DNA of 64,000 nucleotides from contig NZ_CP151087.1 of the NCBI RefSeq assembly GCF_038396785.1, forward strand, positions 4,712,001 to 4,776,000, written 5' to 3'. Position 1 is the stretch's first letter, and the number at the start of each line of letters is the position of its first letter. Shown piece after piece: positions 44,099 to 53,658 of this stretch. The notes beneath the pieces were generated by a model. That model was not told the DNA's origin, made no database searches, and saw only the letters and a program-made list of their open reading frames with translations. This DNA comes from Sphingobacterium thalpophilum. GTDB taxonomy: Bacteria; Bacteroidota; Bacteroidia; Sphingobacteriales; Sphingobacteriaceae. A program made the position numbers and the translations under genes.

Positions 44099-44127
44099 TT
44101 GTAAAATGTAGTTTTAGCGTATTTTTG
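44099..44127 (+). promoter_or_regulatory. Promoter of the GH29 gene
   Basis: TTG (44099-44101), 18 nt, then TATTTTTG (44120-44127). The fucosidase start is 127 nt downstream, leaving a leader of about 120 nt. The rest of 43875-44254 contains no convincing gene. Confidence 0.65.
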
Positions 44128-44254
44128 ACTATAGTTAAAATTGATCCTGCATTCCTTCCATTAGGTCTCAAGGAACGATAATCCAATAAATTTAGAAAAG
44201 GTATCCGTCTGAAATCTTTCAGGTGGTATTTGCTGTCTTCATAAAACCAACGTT

Positions 44255-46153
44255 ATGTTTAAAATCAAGTGTTTTTTTCTTTTTATGGTTTCTTCGGGCG
44301 TTTTTTTTTCGAGCGCACAGACTAAAAATGTAAATGAAGGCAATGAGGCTCCAAATATGTTTAATGATGCGACAACACGTGATAAAAATGCGATTGTTGA
44401 AGCAGAAACCGGTTGGTGGAAACGTGCCGCATTAACTCGTGAACAACGCTTGGAGAAATGGAAGGCCGCCTCATTTGGTATGTTTGTTCATTGGGGCGTT
44501 TATTCCCAATATGGAAATATTTGGAAAGGGAAGGCGGGCGGGGGCTATGCGGAGCATCTGATGCGTGTGATGAAAATCCCACGTAGTGAGTATCTTGACT
44601 CAGCACGTCGATTTAATCCCCTAAAGTTTAATGCGGAGGAATGGGTATTGTTGGCAAAAAATGCAGGGATGAAATATTTTATTATTACGGCTAAGCACCA
44701 TGATGGCTTTGCGATGTATCCTTCTGCATTTTCAAGTGACTACTCATTGTCAAGCACGGCATTCAAAAGGGACCCGTTGGCGGAATTAGCAGCTGCCTGC
44801 CATAGGCATGGACTCTTGTTTGGCTTCTATTATTCGCATGCTTTTGACTGGGAGCATCCGGATGCTCCCGGTAATGACTGGGATTACCGTAATCCCGGCG
44901 GGGATAAATTGTTGGGTGGCACAAATTGGTTTGACAAACATCCTGAATGGTTGACAAAGGCTCGGCATTACGTAGATCAAAAGGCGATTCCTCAGATTGA
45001 GGAACTTATTCAGCGCTATCATCCGGATTTGTTATGGTTTGACACACCGCATAAGTTGCCGCTGTCTGAAAACCTGCGAATTTTAAAGGCTATTCGAACA
45101 GCTGATCCGAATATTATTGTCAATGGTCGATTGGCACGTACCGAGGAAAAGAATTACGGCGATTACCTGAATACGGCAGATCGACCTGAGGAATATTATC
45201 CAGTTGCTTCTGGCGCTAATTGGGAGGCCATACCAACTACCAATGAATCCTATGGTTATTCGTCGACTGATAAGAGCCATAAACCGACAGCGCATTTTAT
45301 CAAACTCTTGGCGAAGGCTAAGGCCATGGGTGGGAATATTCTAATGAATATTGGACCCAAGGGCGACGGAAGCATCGACAGCGCTGATGTCGCTATTTTA
45401 AAGGGATTAGGTCGGTGGATGCGGGGGAATAGTGAAAGTGTCATTGATGTTGCACCATCTCGCTTGCCTCGTCAGCCTTGGGGAGTCATTACTCAGCGTA
45501 AAAATACCCTGTATTTACACGTGTTTGAGCGCCCTCAACGGAATGATCTGATTGTCGGCGGATTGATTGCTCAGGTTAATTCGGTTTCGTTATTGTCGGG
45601 AGAAACTATCGGAAAATATAGGTCCGACAAAGATGGACTGCATATTCCTATAGATCAAATTGCTTCTGAGGATGATGACCTGGTCGTAGTGGTGCAATTG
45701 AAGGATAGCATAGCTAATCCAATAAATCCTACTTTAATGTATGTGGATCATCATGTCAATAAAAATCGGCTACTGACCTTTTATGCAAAACAGATCGGGA
45801 ATCCGATGAAGTTTGGGGACGGTAAAAAGAATCGCTATTATGTGACGGGTTGGACTAGGTTAAGTCAAGGGTTAAGATGGGATACCCATGTGTTAAATGG
45901 CGGACGCTTCAAGGTGGCTATACGGTATGTGAAAGATGTTGTAGGTACAGGAGGGAACCTGGGCTTGAATTTAGGGGGGAAGAATATTGCTTTTACAATA
46001 GATCCGTCTTCTTCCGTTGGTTTGCGTGAACATCAGCTTGAATTGGGTACGGTGACATTGCCAAAGGGCAAGCAAGTGATTGAATTACGTGCCCATACTA
46101 TAGCGGGAGCAGAAATGGTGAAATTTTTGGAAGTCATATTGCTTCCGGAATAA
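44255..46153 (+). CDS. Alpha-L-fucosidase, GH29
   Basis: 632 residues, exported through an N-terminal signal peptide (cleavage near SSAQ, about 19-22). Catalytic-domain motifs: GMFVHWGVYSQYG (75-87), ITAKHHDGF (about 144-152) and the nucleophile Asp263 in LLWFDTPHK. After about residue 430 there are beta-rich C-terminal domains. It removes fucose from glycans. No fucose-use genes (isomerase, kinase) are next to it. The insertion sequence at 46231 lies 77 bp after its stop and does not interrupt it. Confidence 0.93.
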   Translation: MFKIKCFFLFMVSSGVFFSSAQTKNVNEGNEAPNMFNDATTRDKNAIVEAETGWWKRAALTREQRLEKWKAASFGMFVHWGVYSQYGNIWKGKAGGGYAEHLMRVMKIPRSEYLDSARRFNPLKFNAEEWVLLAKNAGMKYFIITAKHHDGFAMYPSAFSSDYSLSSTAFKRDPLAELAAACHRHGLLFGFYYSHAFDWEHPDAPGNDWDYRNPGGDKLLGGTNWFDKHPEWLTKARHYVDQKAIPQIEELIQRYHPDLLWFDTPHKLPLSENLRILKAIRTADPNIIVNGRLARTEEKNYGDYLNTADRPEEYYPVASGANWEAIPTTNESYGYSSTDKSHKPTAHFIKLLAKAKAMGGNILMNIGPKGDGSIDSADVAILKGLGRWMRGNSESVIDVAPSRLPRQPWGVITQRKNTLYLHVFERPQRNDLIVGGLIAQVNSVSLLSGETIGKYRSDKDGLHIPIDQIASEDDDLVVVVQLKDSIANPINPTLMYVDHHVNKNRLLTFYAKQIGNPMKFGDGKKNRYYVTGWTRLSQGLRWDTHVLNGGRFKVAIRYVKDVVGTGGNLGLNLGGKNIAFTIDPSSSVGLREHQLELGTVTLPKGKQVIELRAHTIAGAEMVKFLEVILLPE

Positions 46154-46263
46154 TATTTCACAGAACAAGCTTGTGTGTTATGACTGGTCCATCCTTGTGC
46201 CTCCTTGGATCAAACCCTACCGACACTTCCGGATCATACCGAAAGTTTGGGGGGTAATCATTT

Positions 46264-47247
46264 TTAAGCATACAATTTCATCACTCTGTACAGGAAGAAT
46301 GTTGTATCCCTTACTCCACGGAAGACGCTCCTGAAAGCTTTGAGTTTTGCATTGAAGGACTCTGCGGATGCATTGGTGCTTCTATTGTCGAAGTAGTGGA
46401 GAATGTATTGATGATGTGCTGCAATGGATCTTGCGACACTCTCGAATGAAGCAATACCCGCGTTCTCAACCTGGTTGTGCCACAGTCCTAACTTTGTGAA
46501 AGCAACTTTTTTATCCCTGCATTTATTGAAGATGTCACCTAAGGCAACTCCAAGATCATAAGCCTGTTTTAGCTTGGGAAACCTGATGAACAGCAGTTCT
46601 GCACGGCGTTTTTGGCTTTCCGACCATCGACTTGGATGCTTGAACAGGAGGTGTCTCGACCTAGCTAATAGCTGTTTGAGCGTATCACCATTAGGCAACA
46701 ACTCGGGGTCATATGGGATACCCCGTTTTCGCGATTCCATTATTTTTTTGCTTTCTGCATCTAAGACTTCCCATCGGTATTTGATACGGAGTTCCTGAAC
46801 AGCATCATAAGCAAGTTTTTGTACATGAAACCGATCGATAACCCTTCTGGCATTTCTGAAACACCTACGGATAGCCTTTGCCATATTGGGGGCCATATCC
46901 ATCGTTACTTCCCTAACTTTGTTCCTTAGTTTAAGTGGAATGCGCTCTAATACAGCAATAATATCTTCCGCCTTTGTCCCTCTTATGGTAGCCAATATGG
47001 TTCCCTTCCTGCCCTTTGCTGATTTACTGCTTACGATCGTGTAAAGTTCACCGTTGCTAAAGCTGGTCTCATCGATGCTCAGGTGTTCCGATATGTTATC
47101 AGGAAAAAGGGTCCATTGCTCTGCGTGTGGCTTTTGGTCCCAGTCCTGGAAGTCACTGAGATGGTTCTTGTATTGATCCTGTAGTTGCTTACCGTCCATT
47201 TGGAAGAACAGACCTACCAATTGGGCGCTTACAGGATGATTATCCAA
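46264..47247 (-). CDS. ISAon1/ISL3-like transposase, intact
   Basis: A 327-residue DDE transposase of the ISL3-like ISAon1 group. Catalytic residues: first Asp in LSIDETSF, second Asp in VIDRFHVQK, Glu in SAESFNAK. It starts at TTG 47247 overlapping the upstream frame by 8 nt, most likely by translational coupling. It is the intact counterpart of the frameshifted gene at 4220-5204. Confidence 0.92.
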   Translation of the reverse strand: MDNHPVSAQLVGLFFQMDGKQLQDQYKNHLSDFQDWDQKPHAEQWTLFPDNISEHLSIDETSFSNGELYTIVSSKSAKGRKGTILATIRGTKAEDIIAVLERIPLKLRNKVREVTMDMAPNMAKAIRRCFRNARRVIDRFHVQKLAYDAVQELRIKYRWEVLDAESKKIMESRKRGIPYDPELLPNGDTLKQLLARSRHLLFKHPSRWSESQKRRAELLFIRFPKLKQAYDLGVALGDIFNKCRDKKVAFTKLGLWHNQVENAGIASFESVARSIAAHHQYILHYFDNRSTNASAESFNAKLKAFRSVFRGVRDTTFFLYRVMKLYA

Positions 47248-47593
47248 ATATCTTCTTTAAAAAAAGCCCGAATTCCGTAGTCATTCGAGCACCCTCACGC
47301 ACCAGATTCCAATCTCTTGTGATGATCTCTCCGGTATCCAGGACCGTCCAGCGACGACGGCGGATATGTAGCGTAACTTTCTGGCCTCGAATGGGAAAGT
47401 CTGAAATCTCAGTGGAAGGCATGAAGCCCTTTGACTCCAACTTGCTGTTCTGATAGCCTGTCGGAGCAATATTAAGCTCATCTAAATAAATGTGGAGCTG
47501 ATTGTCAACCTGATCGACTTCTAAAATCTGAAAGTATTCCAATAGCCCTTCGGGCATCAATAGGGACAGTAATTTACGTTCGGCTTCTTGCAA
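47240..47593 (-). CDS. ISAon1-type transposase N-terminal region protein, copy B
   Basis: 117 residues, identical by reading to the copy A protein at 5197-5550. Basic RRRRW stretch near 80. It contains a T7 run close to its end, but a stop in the +1 frame just after the run argues against frameshift fusion to the next gene. Probably a DNA-binding partner of the catalytic protein. Confidence 0.85.
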   Translation of the reverse strand: MQEAERKLLSLLMPEGLLEYFQILEVDQVDNQLHIYLDELNIAPTGYQNSKLESKGFMPSTEISDFPIRGQKVTLHIRRRRWTVLDTGEIITRDWNLVREGARMTTEFGLFLKKIFG

Positions 47594-47693
47594 GGGATAT
47601 CTGTATTAAGGATGCTAAACTAAGAAATTTTTGACATTCCCCCCAAGAATTCAGCTTGATCCACACTTCCTTCAAATCCTGATATTCCTAAAC

Positions 47694-47722
47694 AAAAAAA
47701 GCTAATCTTACGATTAGCTTTT
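47694..47722 (-). terminator. Terminator of tRNA-Lys
   Basis: AAAAGCTAATC / GATTAGCTTTT stem with a 3-nt loop, T-rich on the minus strand. Confidence 0.85.
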
Positions 47723-47729
47723 CTTTCTG

Positions 47730-47802
47730 TGATCCCGCTGGGATTCGAACCCAGGACCCATACATTAAAAGTGTATTGCTCTACCAGCTGAGCTACGGAA
47801 TC
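47730..47802 (-). tRNA. tRNA-Lys(UUU)
   Basis: 73 nt. The acceptor GATTCCG pairs with CGGGATC, the anticodon loop is CTTTTAA (UUU) and the T-arm CTGGGTTCGAATCCCAG; CCA is not encoded. It has its own promoter and terminator. Confidence 0.97.
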
Positions 47803-47824
47803 CTTTCTGTTTTTGAAAGTGATG

Positions 47825-47855
47825 CAAAGGTAGAAAAATAAGTTATTTGTGCAAA
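47825..47855 (-). promoter_or_regulatory. Promoter of tRNA-Lys
   Basis: TTTG (47855-47852), 19 nt, TACCTTTG (47832-47825) on the minus strand; 22 nt from the tRNA 5' end. Confidence 0.85.
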
Positions 47856-47916
47856 ATGTTTTTATCTTTTTTGTTGACAAAAATTGTAACTATTTAAAAA
47901 TTACTGAATTATTTCT

Positions 47917-47938
47917 TGTTTAAAAGGCCTTTTAAACA
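47917..47938. repeat. 22-bp perfect palindrome without loop
   Basis: TGTTTAAAAGG joined directly to CCTTTTAAACA. It lies in the 48-kb gene-free gap, 62 bp upstream of the tRNA-Lys -33 element and beyond the 3' end of accA. It is operator-like; the binding protein is unknown. Confidence 0.75.
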
Positions 47939-48013
47939 CTTGGGGATAGGAAGGATTAGTATAGCGGAGGTTTTTTGGAGCAAGGAAGCGTATTTTTAAG
48001 CTAGAATGGTCAT

Positions 48014-48044
48014 AAAAAAAGTCAGCTAATTGCTGACTTTTTTT
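48014..48044 (-). terminator. Terminator of accA
   Basis: AAAAAAAGTCAGC / GCTGACTTTTTTT stem around TAATT; 27 nt after the accA stop on the minus strand. Confidence 0.9.
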
Positions 48045-48070
48045 ATGCTGTAGGGGTTGTATGGATAACA

Positions 48071-49024
48071 TTATTCAGTTACCACACCCATTTTGCTAAA
48101 CTTATCAATTCTTTCAGTAACTAATGTATCGCTATCTTTAGCCGTCAATTCGGCAAGATCTTTCAACAACTGGCTTTTTAGATTAGCCGCTGCTGCCGCA
48201 GGATCCTGGTGAGCACCACCTAGCGGTTCAGGGATAATACCATCAATCAATCCGTTGCCCAACATGTCTTCTGAAGTCAATTTTAATGCCTCAGCGGCTT
48301 TTTCTTTGTGATCCCAGCTTCTCCATAGGATGGAAGAACAAGATTCAGGTGATATGACCGAATACCAGGTATGTTCCATCATGTAAACTCTATTTCCAAC
48401 ACCAATACCCAAAGCTCCACCTGAAGCTCCTTCACCAATAACAACGCAGATGATCGGAACTTTCAAGACAGCCATTTCCATGAGGTTGCGCGCAATCGCT
48501 TCACCCTGTCCGCGTTCCTCAGCTTCAAGTCCTGGATAAGCACCCATCGTATCAATTAGAGTGATCACAGGTTTATTGAACTTTTCCGCCATTTTCATTA
48601 AACGTAATGCCTTTCGGTAGCCTTCAGGATTGGCCATTCCAAAATTGTGATATTGACGCTCTTTGGTGTTTTTACCTTTTTGATGACCGATGATCATAAC
48701 GGCATTACCATCAATAGAAGCCATACCACCGACGATCGCTTTATCATCCTTAACGGTTCTATCACCATGCAACTCGATAAATTCGTCGCAGATAGCTTCT
48801 ATATAATCATAAGTCTGAGGGCGATCCGGATGGCGCGACATTTGAACGTTCTGCCAGCCTGTTAAATTGCCGTATATTTCTTTTTCAGTAGAAGCAAGCT
48901 TTTCTTCAAGCTCACGAACGGTTGCGCTCATGTCAACTTGAGTTTTTTCGGCAACTTGAGTTACCTTTTCAATTTGCAATTGCAAGTCTGCAATTGGCTT
49001 TTCAAAATCAAACGTGGTTTTCAT
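48071..49024 (-). CDS. accA: Acetyl-CoA carboxylase carboxyltransferase subunit alpha
   Basis: 317 residues, the alpha half of the carboxyltransferase that makes malonyl-CoA for fatty-acid synthesis; it works with AccD. Characteristic blocks: NVQMSRHPDRPQTYDYIE near 60, GHQKGKNTKERQYHNFGMANPEGYRKA, PGLEAEERGQGEAIARNL and GEGASGGALGIGVGNRV. It is a single gene with its own terminator. Confidence 0.97.
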   Translation of the reverse strand: MKTTFDFEKPIADLQLQIEKVTQVAEKTQVDMSATVRELEEKLASTEKEIYGNLTGWQNVQMSRHPDRPQTYDYIEAICDEFIELHGDRTVKDDKAIVGGMASIDGNAVMIIGHQKGKNTKERQYHNFGMANPEGYRKALRLMKMAEKFNKPVITLIDTMGAYPGLEAEERGQGEAIARNLMEMAVLKVPIICVVIGEGASGGALGIGVGNRVYMMEHTWYSVISPESCSSILWRSWDHKEKAAEALKLTSEDMLGNGLIDGIIPEPLGGAHQDPAAAAANLKSQLLKDLAELTAKDSDTLVTERIDKFSKMGVVTE

Positions 49025-49117
49025 ATATCTATTTTATGAAAATATTCAGAGGGCTAATTTAGCGCATTTTTTCTGAAATTAAAATTAGGGAGGATAATAT
49101 CATTGGAATTCCTTTGT

Positions 49118-49125
49118 TACATTTG
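49118..49125 (+). promoter_or_regulatory. -7-like element before the GH144-like gene
   Basis: TACATTTG, 60 nt upstream of the start. The nearest TTG is only 12 nt upstream, so the -33 element is not standard. Confidence 0.4.
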
Positions 49126-49185
49126 CGTTATAATCGTACTGGTTGGCTTAGTTTTTGATTGTAGGCCTGTGAAAAATGTTGACTT

Positions 49186-51372
49186 ATGCTGAAAAAATAT
49201 TTTTACTTTCTTTTATTACTGATCTTACCTACACTTGTTCGGTCAGAAAGTTATCCTGAGGTTTTATTTGACAATAGTGTAATCAACGGGAGTTATGCGA
49301 AGAGTATCGCTCATTATACCGGTGAATCATGGATCCAAAATGTGAGCTATAGCCTTCCGGTTTCCGATAGTTTGTTTTTTACGCCAGGCAATTCGCTTTC
49401 TTTGCGGTACGTTTCTTCTCCTAATGGTAAGTGGGAGGCAAGTATTTTAAACGACAAACAGAAATTTCCCTATTTAATTGCCAAGGATGATCATCTAACT
49501 TTTAAGCTCTTTGTTCAAAGCAATACTGAAAAGGGACAATTGCCAAAAGTTACCTTACAACAAAACGACACGAAGACAAATGCTGTGGATATCGCAAATT
49601 ATATCGATGATTTTGCTTATGATACCTGGCTTAATGTGTCCATTCCAGTCAATAAATTTGGAGGAATTTCACTAGGGAAGTCTGTTTCGGCTTTAATTCT
49701 GGAACAAAACGGAACTGCCCTGCAGACAAATCAATTATTTATCGATCAAATTGAGTTTTTGCCCAAAAACTATCCAAAGGTAAGACTTTCATCAGCAGCT
49801 ATCTTATCGAAGATCAGTTCCGTAGATAAACAAGTTGAGCTGGTTTGGCAATTGCCGCTGACACCAAGTATCCGCTATGTGAAAATCTACCGTTCGGAAG
49901 ATAAACTCAATTTTCAGCCGATAGCAATTTTACCCATCTATGTACAGAAGTCGCTGGATAGGGTTAATGAATATAATAAATCTTATTATTACAAAATCGC
50001 TTGGGTAGATTATAATTATGTTGAATCTCCATTTTCTGAGGTTAGGGAGGTACAAACAAAAAAGGGGACGGATAAAGAGATGTTGAATTTTATCCGAAAT
50101 GCTCATGTGAATTATTTTATAGACAACTATGATGTGAATAGTGGTATGTTTCTACCTGACCGAGGTAATAGACAAGCTATTGTATCAACAAATGAAACCG
50201 GCTATGCGATCTTGGGTTTGCTTGTGGCAGGAGAGAACAATTTGATCTCGCGACAAGCTCTTTTGGTCAGGTTAACACGGATTGTGAAATTTTTGAGCAG
50301 TGCACAACAACATCAAGGGGTCTTTACAGCGCTTTACGATGGCCGCTCAGGGGTACCTTATTATCGCGATTCAGTTCCAACGTACGATTTGCGCGGTACC
50401 TCCCATATTATGGAATCGCTTTTGATCGCCCGACAATATTTTTCTAAAGAGGATCCTGAGGAACAGGCCTTGAGGAATACTATTACGAAGCTCTGGGAGC
50501 GCATAAACTGGAACTATTTTACGGATGCACAGCATCCTGATGTACTTTGGAATAAGTGGTCTCCAGTAGACAGTACAGCTAGATCGAGGCCTTTGGGGGG
50601 ATTTAACGAGAGTCTGGGGACCTACTTGCTGGCGATGTCTTCACCTACCCATCCTTTAGCGATTTCAGCTTATATCAATGGATTTGCAACCAAACATAAA
50701 GGTCACGAATTGTATTTTGGGGATGACACCAATGATTTGGCTCCTGAACTCAAAATGAAATTAGATGATTCTTTAGCGCGTTCAATAAGTGCAAACCCTT
50801 TAATTGGCGATGCTGGAAATGCTGGTGTTTCGATCTACTCCGACGATAAAGTTATTTTCGCCAAGAATATTGCCGGCGGTAGTTTAAATGAATCGTTGAT
50901 GTCCGTTTATCGTCCCTTTTTGATTATGGATCCGAAAGGAAAAGTGGATGACTTTGTCGATTACAAGAAATATTTGTCGAATTATATTTTGGCCTATAAA
51001 CGTAGAGATAATGAAATGAGCATAGGGACACGATTTACAGATATTTGGGGCGTGGAAAATGTGGAAGACACGTATCAGGGATATTTGGTGAATCCTGCGG
51101 TAGCTATTGCAGCGTACCCATTTGAAAAGGAGATCGGTCTAAAAGCATTACGTAAGTTTTACGAAGAATACGCCGATGTGTTATTTACGCAATATGGTTT
51201 CAGAAGCTGGATTGATATTAAAAACAACGATGTTTCTGAAAGCTATCGTGCGAGGAATCAGGCAACGATTGCCGTAATGATCGAGAATGCAAATTCAGGC
51301 ATGATCTGGAAATTGTATGAGAATATTCCTGAGGTAAAAAAGACTTTAGAAAAAGTATATACCAAGAAATAG
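49186..51372 (+). CDS. GH144-like glucoamylase-family protein (PF10091)
   Basis: 728 residues with a signal peptide (about 1-20, LVRS). An N-terminal beta-rich carbohydrate-module-like region (about 25-195) is followed by a fibronectin-III-like segment (about 200-290). The C-terminal catalytic-like region (about 300-725) carries PLGGFNESLGTYLLAMSSPTHPL and the conserved HELYFGDDTNDLAP. PF10091 members in Bacteroidota include GH144 endo-beta-1,2-glucanases; this activity is inferred. It is probably a periplasmic or surface enzyme. Confidence 0.82.
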   Translation: MLKKYFYFLLLLILPTLVRSESYPEVLFDNSVINGSYAKSIAHYTGESWIQNVSYSLPVSDSLFFTPGNSLSLRYVSSPNGKWEASILNDKQKFPYLIAKDDHLTFKLFVQSNTEKGQLPKVTLQQNDTKTNAVDIANYIDDFAYDTWLNVSIPVNKFGGISLGKSVSALILEQNGTALQTNQLFIDQIEFLPKNYPKVRLSSAAILSKISSVDKQVELVWQLPLTPSIRYVKIYRSEDKLNFQPIAILPIYVQKSLDRVNEYNKSYYYKIAWVDYNYVESPFSEVREVQTKKGTDKEMLNFIRNAHVNYFIDNYDVNSGMFLPDRGNRQAIVSTNETGYAILGLLVAGENNLISRQALLVRLTRIVKFLSSAQQHQGVFTALYDGRSGVPYYRDSVPTYDLRGTSHIMESLLIARQYFSKEDPEEQALRNTITKLWERINWNYFTDAQHPDVLWNKWSPVDSTARSRPLGGFNESLGTYLLAMSSPTHPLAISAYINGFATKHKGHELYFGDDTNDLAPELKMKLDDSLARSISANPLIGDAGNAGVSIYSDDKVIFAKNIAGGSLNESLMSVYRPFLIMDPKGKVDDFVDYKKYLSNYILAYKRRDNEMSIGTRFTDIWGVENVEDTYQGYLVNPAVAIAAYPFEKEIGLKALRKFYEEYADVLFTQYGFRSWIDIKNNDVSESYRARNQATIAVMIENANSGMIWKLYENIPEVKKTLEKVYTKK

Positions 51373-51469
51373 ATTTGTTACGTTAGTTATGGCGTAGAAG
51401 GGATGTCATATTGGACTTTTTTCGCTATATTTACTTGCTTAAATCGATATTAAATACGTTAGAAACGAC

Positions 51470-51991
51470 ATGCTTAGAAAAATTAATTTGGGGATTTTAA
51501 CCTTATGTGCAAGTTTATCGTTATTTTCCTGTAAACAACAAGCTATTGTAGTCAATCCGGGTGCTGTTGTAACAAAAGATGGAACTGATGATGGTTTGAA
51601 AAATGTGAAGAAGGATTTTAATGATGCGAAAAGAACTGATGAAGGGATTAAGTTTAGTATATCGTCTGATTTATTGTTTCCAACAAACTCTTCTTATCTA
51701 TCTGAGAAGGCAAAAACTGAAGTTAGTAAATTGGCGTTGATCTTGAAAGAAAGTAATAATAAGATCAAAGTTGATGGGTATACTGATGCTACGGGTACTG
51801 TTGAGTATAATCAGTGGCTTTCCGATAAAAGAGCAGCGTCTGTTAAGAAGTTCTTAGTAGATTCAGGTGTTGCTGAATCACGCATCACGGCAAAAGGTTT
51901 CGGTCAGTCAAATCCAGTTGGCGATAATAAAACTCCGGAAGGACGCCAAAAAAATAGAAGAGTGGAAGTTACTATTTTAGATAAAAAATAG
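51470..51991 (+). CDS. OmpA-family lipoprotein
   Basis: 173 residues. The lipobox LFSC puts the lipidated Cys at 21. The C-terminal OmpA-like peptidoglycan-binding domain (about 60-170) has the motif GYTDATGTVEYNQWLSDKRA and GFGQSNPVGDNKTPEGRQKNRR. It probably tethers the outer membrane to peptidoglycan. A single gene with a terminator after it. Confidence 0.92.
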   Translation: MLRKINLGILTLCASLSLFSCKQQAIVVNPGAVVTKDGTDDGLKNVKKDFNDAKRTDEGIKFSISSDLLFPTNSSYLSEKAKTEVSKLALILKESNNKIKVDGYTDATGTVEYNQWLSDKRAASVKKFLVDSGVAESRITAKGFGQSNPVGDNKTPEGRQKNRRVEVTILDKK

Positions 51992-52013
51992 TTTATCAGA
52001 CCAATTCTTAATA

Positions 52014-52051
52014 TAAAAAAGCGTGGTATTTAAGATATCCCGCTTTTTTTA
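52014..52051 (+). terminator. Terminator of the OmpA-family gene
   Basis: Imperfect stem AAAAAAGCG / CGCTTTTTT with a longer internal region, T7 tail. Confidence 0.7.
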
Positions 52052-52192
52052 TGCAGTTATATCGCGGTTTTAAATCGTTGTATACCGTCTCCCCAAACGA
52101 GATATTTTAAATAGGAGATATCGGTAGGAGGCTCGCGCTGTGGAGATTGTTTTCGATAAGGTACGAGTCTAGGGGAAATAGCGTTGAAAAAG

Positions 52193-53521
52193 ATGAATTT
52201 AGAAGAAGAAGATCATAAACAAAAGCCAATTTTTCGGGAAGCCATGTGGTTTTGGTTTGTGTTAGGTTGGATAAGTTTTGGTGGAACAACTGGTCATGTG
52301 ACCATTATGCACGATTTTTTGGTCGAAAAGAAAAGATGGGTAAGCAACAGGAAGTTTTTTCAGGCACTCAATGCCTGTATGTTATTGCCAGGACCTGAGG
52401 CGCACCAATTGACGATCTATTTAGGATGGAAGTTGTACGGCTTAAAAGGAGGTGTGTTGGCCGGACTATTTTTTATTGTTCCTTCACTTCTCATTATATT
52501 TGGACTCAGTGCACTATATGTGCACTATGGTAACTCCGCATTGCTTATTGCTTTATTTTCGGGTTTAAAACCTGCCGTTCTAGCGATCATTATATTTGCA
52601 ACCTTTCGAGTGGGGCAGAAATCTCTTGTCAGCATATGGCATTATTTGGTCGCATTGGCTGCCTTTCTGCTATCGTATTTTGCTGGGGTTCCAATGCTCT
52701 GGATTATTGTGGGCGTGATCGCTTTCGGTGTACTATGCCATGCAATCTTGTCAAAAACTTCCAAAATAAATGCCCATCATGAAAAGGAAGATAAGCAGCT
52801 CGAATCAGTTTATTATATCAATACGCTCGAAAAACTACCCCCTATATCTTACCGTCGTATTTCTCTTCAGGTTCTGCTGTTTTTCTTACTATGGTTGATT
52901 CCGCTGTCCATTTTACTGTTTTTTACTATCGATACGGAATTTTGGAAGACACTTTCCTTTTTGTTTACAAAGTCTGCTTATTTGACGATTGGAGGTTCTT
53001 ATACAATCATTCCCTATGTTGCGGCCCTTGTGACAGAGAAATTGTTTTGGCTTTCCAAGAGCCAGATGATAGATGGATTTGCGCTTGCAGAGACAACCCC
53101 GGGGCCTTTAGTGGTCGTTTTGGCCTATGTTGGTTTCATGGCCGGCTTCAATCATTTCCATCAGTCCTATTCCATGGCCGCAATAGGTTTGATCGCTACA
53201 GCATATTTTACCTTTTTGCCAAACTTTGCCCTGATTTTTGTTGGGGCACCACTGATCGAACGGACCCAAAAAAATGCATGTATACAATTTATTCTGTCTT
53301 TAGTAACAGCATCGGTCGTTGGTGTAATCGTTAATTTAGCCTGTTATTTAGGGCTAGGAATTCTATTTCCAGGTGGGGTTAGTTCTTGGTATGCCATTGA
53401 GCCGATGGCTTTGGTATGGGTGCTATTTTCACTTTTTCTTTTATTCAACTATAAAATAGGCATGTTGAAACTTATAATGTTAAGTTTGGCCTATGGCTTT
53501 CTCTTATTTTTATGGCGATAA
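52193..53521 (+). CDS. chrA: Chromate transporter (ChrA, two CHR domains)
   Basis: About 442 residues, an inner-membrane chromate efflux protein. Two homologous halves carry the CHR signatures: FGGTTGHV and LPGPEAHQL in the first, LTIGGSYTIIPYV and ETTPGPLVVVL in the second. About 10-12 hydrophobic segments. The start is ATG 52193; an in-frame TTG 9 nt upstream is possible. No chrB-type regulator adjoins. Chromate as substrate is by family. Confidence 0.92.
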   Translation: MNLEEEDHKQKPIFREAMWFWFVLGWISFGGTTGHVTIMHDFLVEKKRWVSNRKFFQALNACMLLPGPEAHQLTIYLGWKLYGLKGGVLAGLFFIVPSLLIIFGLSALYVHYGNSALLIALFSGLKPAVLAIIIFATFRVGQKSLVSIWHYLVALAAFLLSYFAGVPMLWIIVGVIAFGVLCHAILSKTSKINAHHEKEDKQLESVYYINTLEKLPPISYRRISLQVLLFFLLWLIPLSILLFFTIDTEFWKTLSFLFTKSAYLTIGGSYTIIPYVAALVTEKLFWLSKSQMIDGFALAETTPGPLVVVLAYVGFMAGFNHFHQSYSMAAIGLIATAYFTFLPNFALIFVGAPLIERTQKNACIQFILSLVTASVVGVIVNLACYLGLGILFPGGVSSWYAIEPMALVWVLFSLFLLFNYKIGMLKLIMLSLAYGFLLFLWR

Positions 53522-53627
53522 AATAAAAATGTCCATCGACTGATGAGCTTCGCGAGCAAATTTATAAAAGATTGAAGGGGGGAGTGAATTTGATAGGGTT
53601 ATTCTAGGTTACAGACGCATATAAACA

Positions 53628-53657
53628 AGAAAAGCCCATCGTTAGATGAGCTTTCTT
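53628..53657 (-). terminator. Terminator of the tRNA-Gly/tRNA-Leu operon
   Basis: GCTCATC / GATGGGC core with A/T-rich extension, right after the tRNA-Leu 3' end on the minus strand. Confidence 0.7.
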
Positions 53658-53658
53658 G

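Larger units (their letters stand above)
46231..47662 (-). mobile_element. ISAon1/ISL3-like insertion sequence, copy B (intact)
   Basis: A 1432-bp element with the same imperfect ends as copy A (GGATCATACCGAAAG and GGATCAAGCTGAATT) and a perfect 8-bp target duplication ACACTTCC (46223-46230 and 47663-47670). Both transposase genes are open. By direct reading it differs from copy A only by the missing base, so the two moved recently, from the same source. Confidence 0.93.

Noticed and set aside
44209..44223. CTGAAA/TTTCAG hairpin upstream of the GH29 gene as a possible riboswitch
   Set aside because: Only 6 bp with a 2-nt loop and no flanking structure; not distinguishable from chance.
47240..47280. 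Possible programmed frameshift or transcriptional slippage at a T7 run joining the two IS transposase genes (also at 5197-5237)
   Set aside because: The second frame is +1 to the first, but in that frame a TAA follows the T run before the second start codon. Gain or loss of one T gives no fusion, so translational coupling at the 8-nt overlap is more likely.
52891..53334. 147-codon frame inside chrA in another frame
   Set aside because: Same strand, different frame, within a gene with clear CHR motifs; no features of its own.
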